From: an uncultured Actinomycetes bacterium
Lineage (GTDB): Bacteria; Actinomycetota; Thermoleophilia; Miltoncostaeales; Miltoncostaeaceae
Direction: 5' to 3'
Assembly: GCA_937862675.1 (NCBI GenBank)
Contig: CALMEC010000092.1
Span: forward strand, 1-5,598
Length of the DNA: 5,598 nt
Part shown: positions 4,376 through 5,598 of the stretch, piece after piece
Layout of the letters: each line of letters starts with the position of its first letter
Position numbering within the stretch: the stretch's first letter is position 1
The notes under the pieces: model-generated
The model's database searches: none
Told to the model about the DNA's origin: nothing
What the model saw: the letters and a program-made list of their open reading frames with translations, nothing else
Program-made: the position numbers and the translations under genes

Positions 4376-5197
4376 GTGGAGCAGACAACCGATGCGCTGC
4401 AGCTGTTCCTCAAGGACATCGGGCGGGTTCCCCTCCTCACCGCCGCGCAGGAGGTCAGCCTGGCCAAGCGGATCGAGAACGGTGACCCGGAGGCCAAGCG
4501 GCAGATGGTCGAGGCCAACCTGCGTCTCGTCGTCTCCATCGCGAAGGCCTACCGCGGTCGTGGTCTCCCCTTCCTCGACCTCATCCAGGAGGGCACGCTC
4601 GGCCTGGTCCGCGCCGTCGAGAAGTTCGACTGGCGCCGCGGTTTCAAGTTCTCGACGTACGCCACCTGGTGGATCCGCCAGGCCGTGACGCGTGCGCTGG
4701 CCGACAAGGGCCGCACCATCCGCATCCCGGTCCACGTCGTCGAGAAGCTCAACCAGATCAGCCGTGCCGAGCGCGTCCTCATCGGGCAGCTGGGTCGCGA
4801 GCCCACCGTCGAGGAGCTGGGCGAGGCCACCGGCCTCCCGCCGGAGGAGGTCGAGGACATCCTCCGCAGCGCACAGCCCATCGTGTCGCTCGAGAAGCCG
4901 GTCGGTGAGGACGAGGAGGCGGAGTTCGTCCGGTTCCTCGCGGACGAGAACACCATCGCCCCCGAGATGGCCGCCGAGACCACGCTTCGTCATGAGGCCC
5001 TCGGCGACCTGCTCGACCAGCTTTCGTACCGTGAGCGTCGTGTGCTCGAGCTCCGCTACGGGCTCGGTGGCGAGAAGCCCCGCACCCTGGATGAGCTGGG
5101 ACGGATGTTCAACGTCACCCGCGAGCGCATCCGCCAGGTCGAGCACCAGTCGCTGCAGAAGCTGGCCAGCATGGCCGAGGCCGCCCGCCTGCAGTAG
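4376..5197 (+). CDS. rpoD: RNA polymerase primary sigma factor (sigma-70 group 1), conserved core
   Basis: A 273-residue frame carries all conserved sigma-70 parts. Region 1.2 is at 6-35 (LQLFLKDIGRVPLLTAAQE). Region 2 is at 44-114, with NLRLVVSIAKAYRGRGLPF for core binding and the -10 recognition helix FSTYATWWIRQAVTRAL. Region 3 is about 115-200 and region 4 about 206-270, whose helix-turn-helix TLDELGRMFNVTRERIRQVE reads the -35. It directs RNA polymerase to housekeeping promoters. Members of this family normally continue upstream into region 1.1, which is present here but in another frame (4092-4373). The GTG at 4376 has no Shine-Dalgarno and is most likely an internal codon, so the true gene probably begins near 4009. 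The symbol sigA is also used. A terminator-like hairpin follows 14 nt after the stop. Confidence 0.93.
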   Translation: MEQTTDALQLFLKDIGRVPLLTAAQEVSLAKRIENGDPEAKRQMVEANLRLVVSIAKAYRGRGLPFLDLIQEGTLGLVRAVEKFDWRRGFKFSTYATWWIRQAVTRALADKGRTIRIPVHVVEKLNQISRAERVLIGQLGREPTVEELGEATGLPPEEVEDILRSAQPIVSLEKPVGEDEEAEFVRFLADENTIAPEMAAETTLRHEALGDLLDQLSYRERRVLELRYGLGGEKPRTLDELGRMFNVTRERIRQVEHQSLQKLASMAEAARLQ

Positions 5198-5211
5198 CCG
5201 GTCGTTCCCTC

Positions 5212-5256
5212 CGGACCCCGCCCGCGATCCACCGGTCGCGATCACGGCGGGGTCCG
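5212..5256. terminator. Compound hairpin after rpoD, probable terminator between converging genes
   Basis: CGGACCCCGCC (5212-5222) pairs perfectly with GGCGGGGTCCG (5246-5256). Inside, CGCGA (5223-5227) pairs with TCGCG (5236-5240), leaving an 8-nt loop and a 5-nt bulge. There is no T-tract. It lies 14 nt after the sigma factor stop and about 80 nt beyond the stop of the opposing gene. Confidence 0.6.
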
Positions 5257-5337
5257 CATCGGACTCCATACGGGATGCCCGGCAAGCGCCGACGGCAGAA
5301 CCGACCGCACGGCGTCGGGCCCGCCCCCGATCTGCTC

Positions 5338-5598
5338 TCAGCCGCGCAGACCCGCCAGCGCCCGGTTCGCCTCAGACAGGGTGTAAGCGACATCCCGTCG
5401 TGACTCGACATCGATCAGGTACGAGATCCCCTGGAAGTCGAGGCTCACGCGCGTGTGTCCGCTGGACCATCCCCTCGTATCCACCGAAGTCGCTCGGGCG
5501 AAGTCGCACCGGCACACCGGTGCGCAGGGCGGGATCCGGCCTCCGCCGACGTGGTACGGCGCCCGACACGAGGACGTTCTCGTAGACCTCGTCCCCGG
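5338..5598 (-). pseudogene. 3' end of an unrecognised gene, apparently split by a frameshift (5' end outside the window)
   Basis: On the minus strand, the part nearest the window edge reads sensibly in one frame (GDEVYENVLVSGAVP, then RTGVPVRLRPSDFGGYEGMV), down to about 5465. The downstream part reads sensibly in another (RVSLDFQGISYLIDVESRRD, then VAYTLSEANRALAGLRG) and stops at TGA 5340-5338. Joining them near 5450-5475 needs removal of one base and gives a coherent ending. The segment VPVRLRPSDFGGYEGMV followed by a beta-rich stretch faintly recalls a KOW-like small barrel, but this is a guess and no family is assigned. If the frame does not shift, the first frame instead runs on to a stop at 5372. 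I mark it as broken because of the frame change; a sequence error is as likely as real decay. It converges on rpoD. Confidence 0.5.

Noticed and set aside
4172..5269. Long minus-strand open frame of 365 codons opposite rpoD
   Set aside because: The plus strand encodes an unmistakable sigma factor. The opposite frame is a high-GC shadow, with long Leu/Ala/Asp-rich stretches and no motif.
1..5598. CRISPR arrays, tRNA or rRNA genes, insertion sequences, attachment sites
   Set aside because: I looked for regular repeats, tRNA-like cloverleaf arms, transposase motifs and long terminal inverted repeats and saw none.

Overview
The window is GC-rich bacterial DNA with very high GC at third codon positions. 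It probably comes from an actinobacterium. The best phylogenetic clue is the primary sigma factor at 4376-5197, which reads TTDALQLFLKDIGRVPLL at its start and has a short region 1.1 and no long acidic or lysine-rich N-terminal extension. This resembles sigma factors I associate with Thermoleophilia (Solirubrobacterales-like). The class is an inference from memory; the phylum is better supported, and also fits the actinobacterial-type SOS box at 2214-2227.

Layout, left to right. (1) 1-1569, plus strand, is a tight operon: the 3' end of a glutaredoxin-like gene, a four-helix membrane protein (start overlaps the previous stop by 4 nt), and an alpha/beta hydrolase (overlaps by 8 nt). (2) 1570-1887 has no conventional gene. 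It holds what looks like a small structured transcription unit: a possible -10 box, a 7-bp hairpin showing an almost complete anti-16S Shine-Dalgarno sequence in its loop, a possible 10-codon peptide, nested long-range stems, and a textbook intrinsic terminator with six T. (3) 1888-2352 is a probable small membrane protein whose tail runs through the next promoter. (4) 2206-2695 is a gene for a small helix-turn-helix protein. Its promoter is nearly ideal (TTGACA, 17 bp, TACCGT) and carries a perfect LexA-type SOS box between the hexamers, with two more dyads just downstream. It is therefore very likely a DNA-damage-induced gene. A 16-bp hairpin follows and separates it from the converging genes.

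(5) 2760-3821, minus strand: an NfeD-like short membrane protein and, upstream of it, a membrane-anchored OmpA-family peptidoglycan-binding protein. (6) 3822-4008 is a divergent promoter region. (7) About 4009-5197, plus strand: the primary sigma factor (RpoD/SigA). Its conserved core is intact, but the N-terminal region 1.1 is in another frame, and the only good RBS/start is in a third. (8) 5198-5337 holds a terminator-like hairpin. (9) 5338-5598, minus strand, is the 3' end of an unrecognised gene, also apparently split between two frames.

There is no single pathway. The parts are a redox/hydrolase operon, cell-envelope genes, a DNA-damage-responsive regulator and the housekeeping sigma factor. 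The most novel-looking items are the structured RNA unit at about 1608-1777 and the SOS-controlled HTH gene. The frame breaks in rpoD and the last gene most simply mean single-base errors in the sequence, though raw reads are needed to exclude real frameshifting in rpoD.
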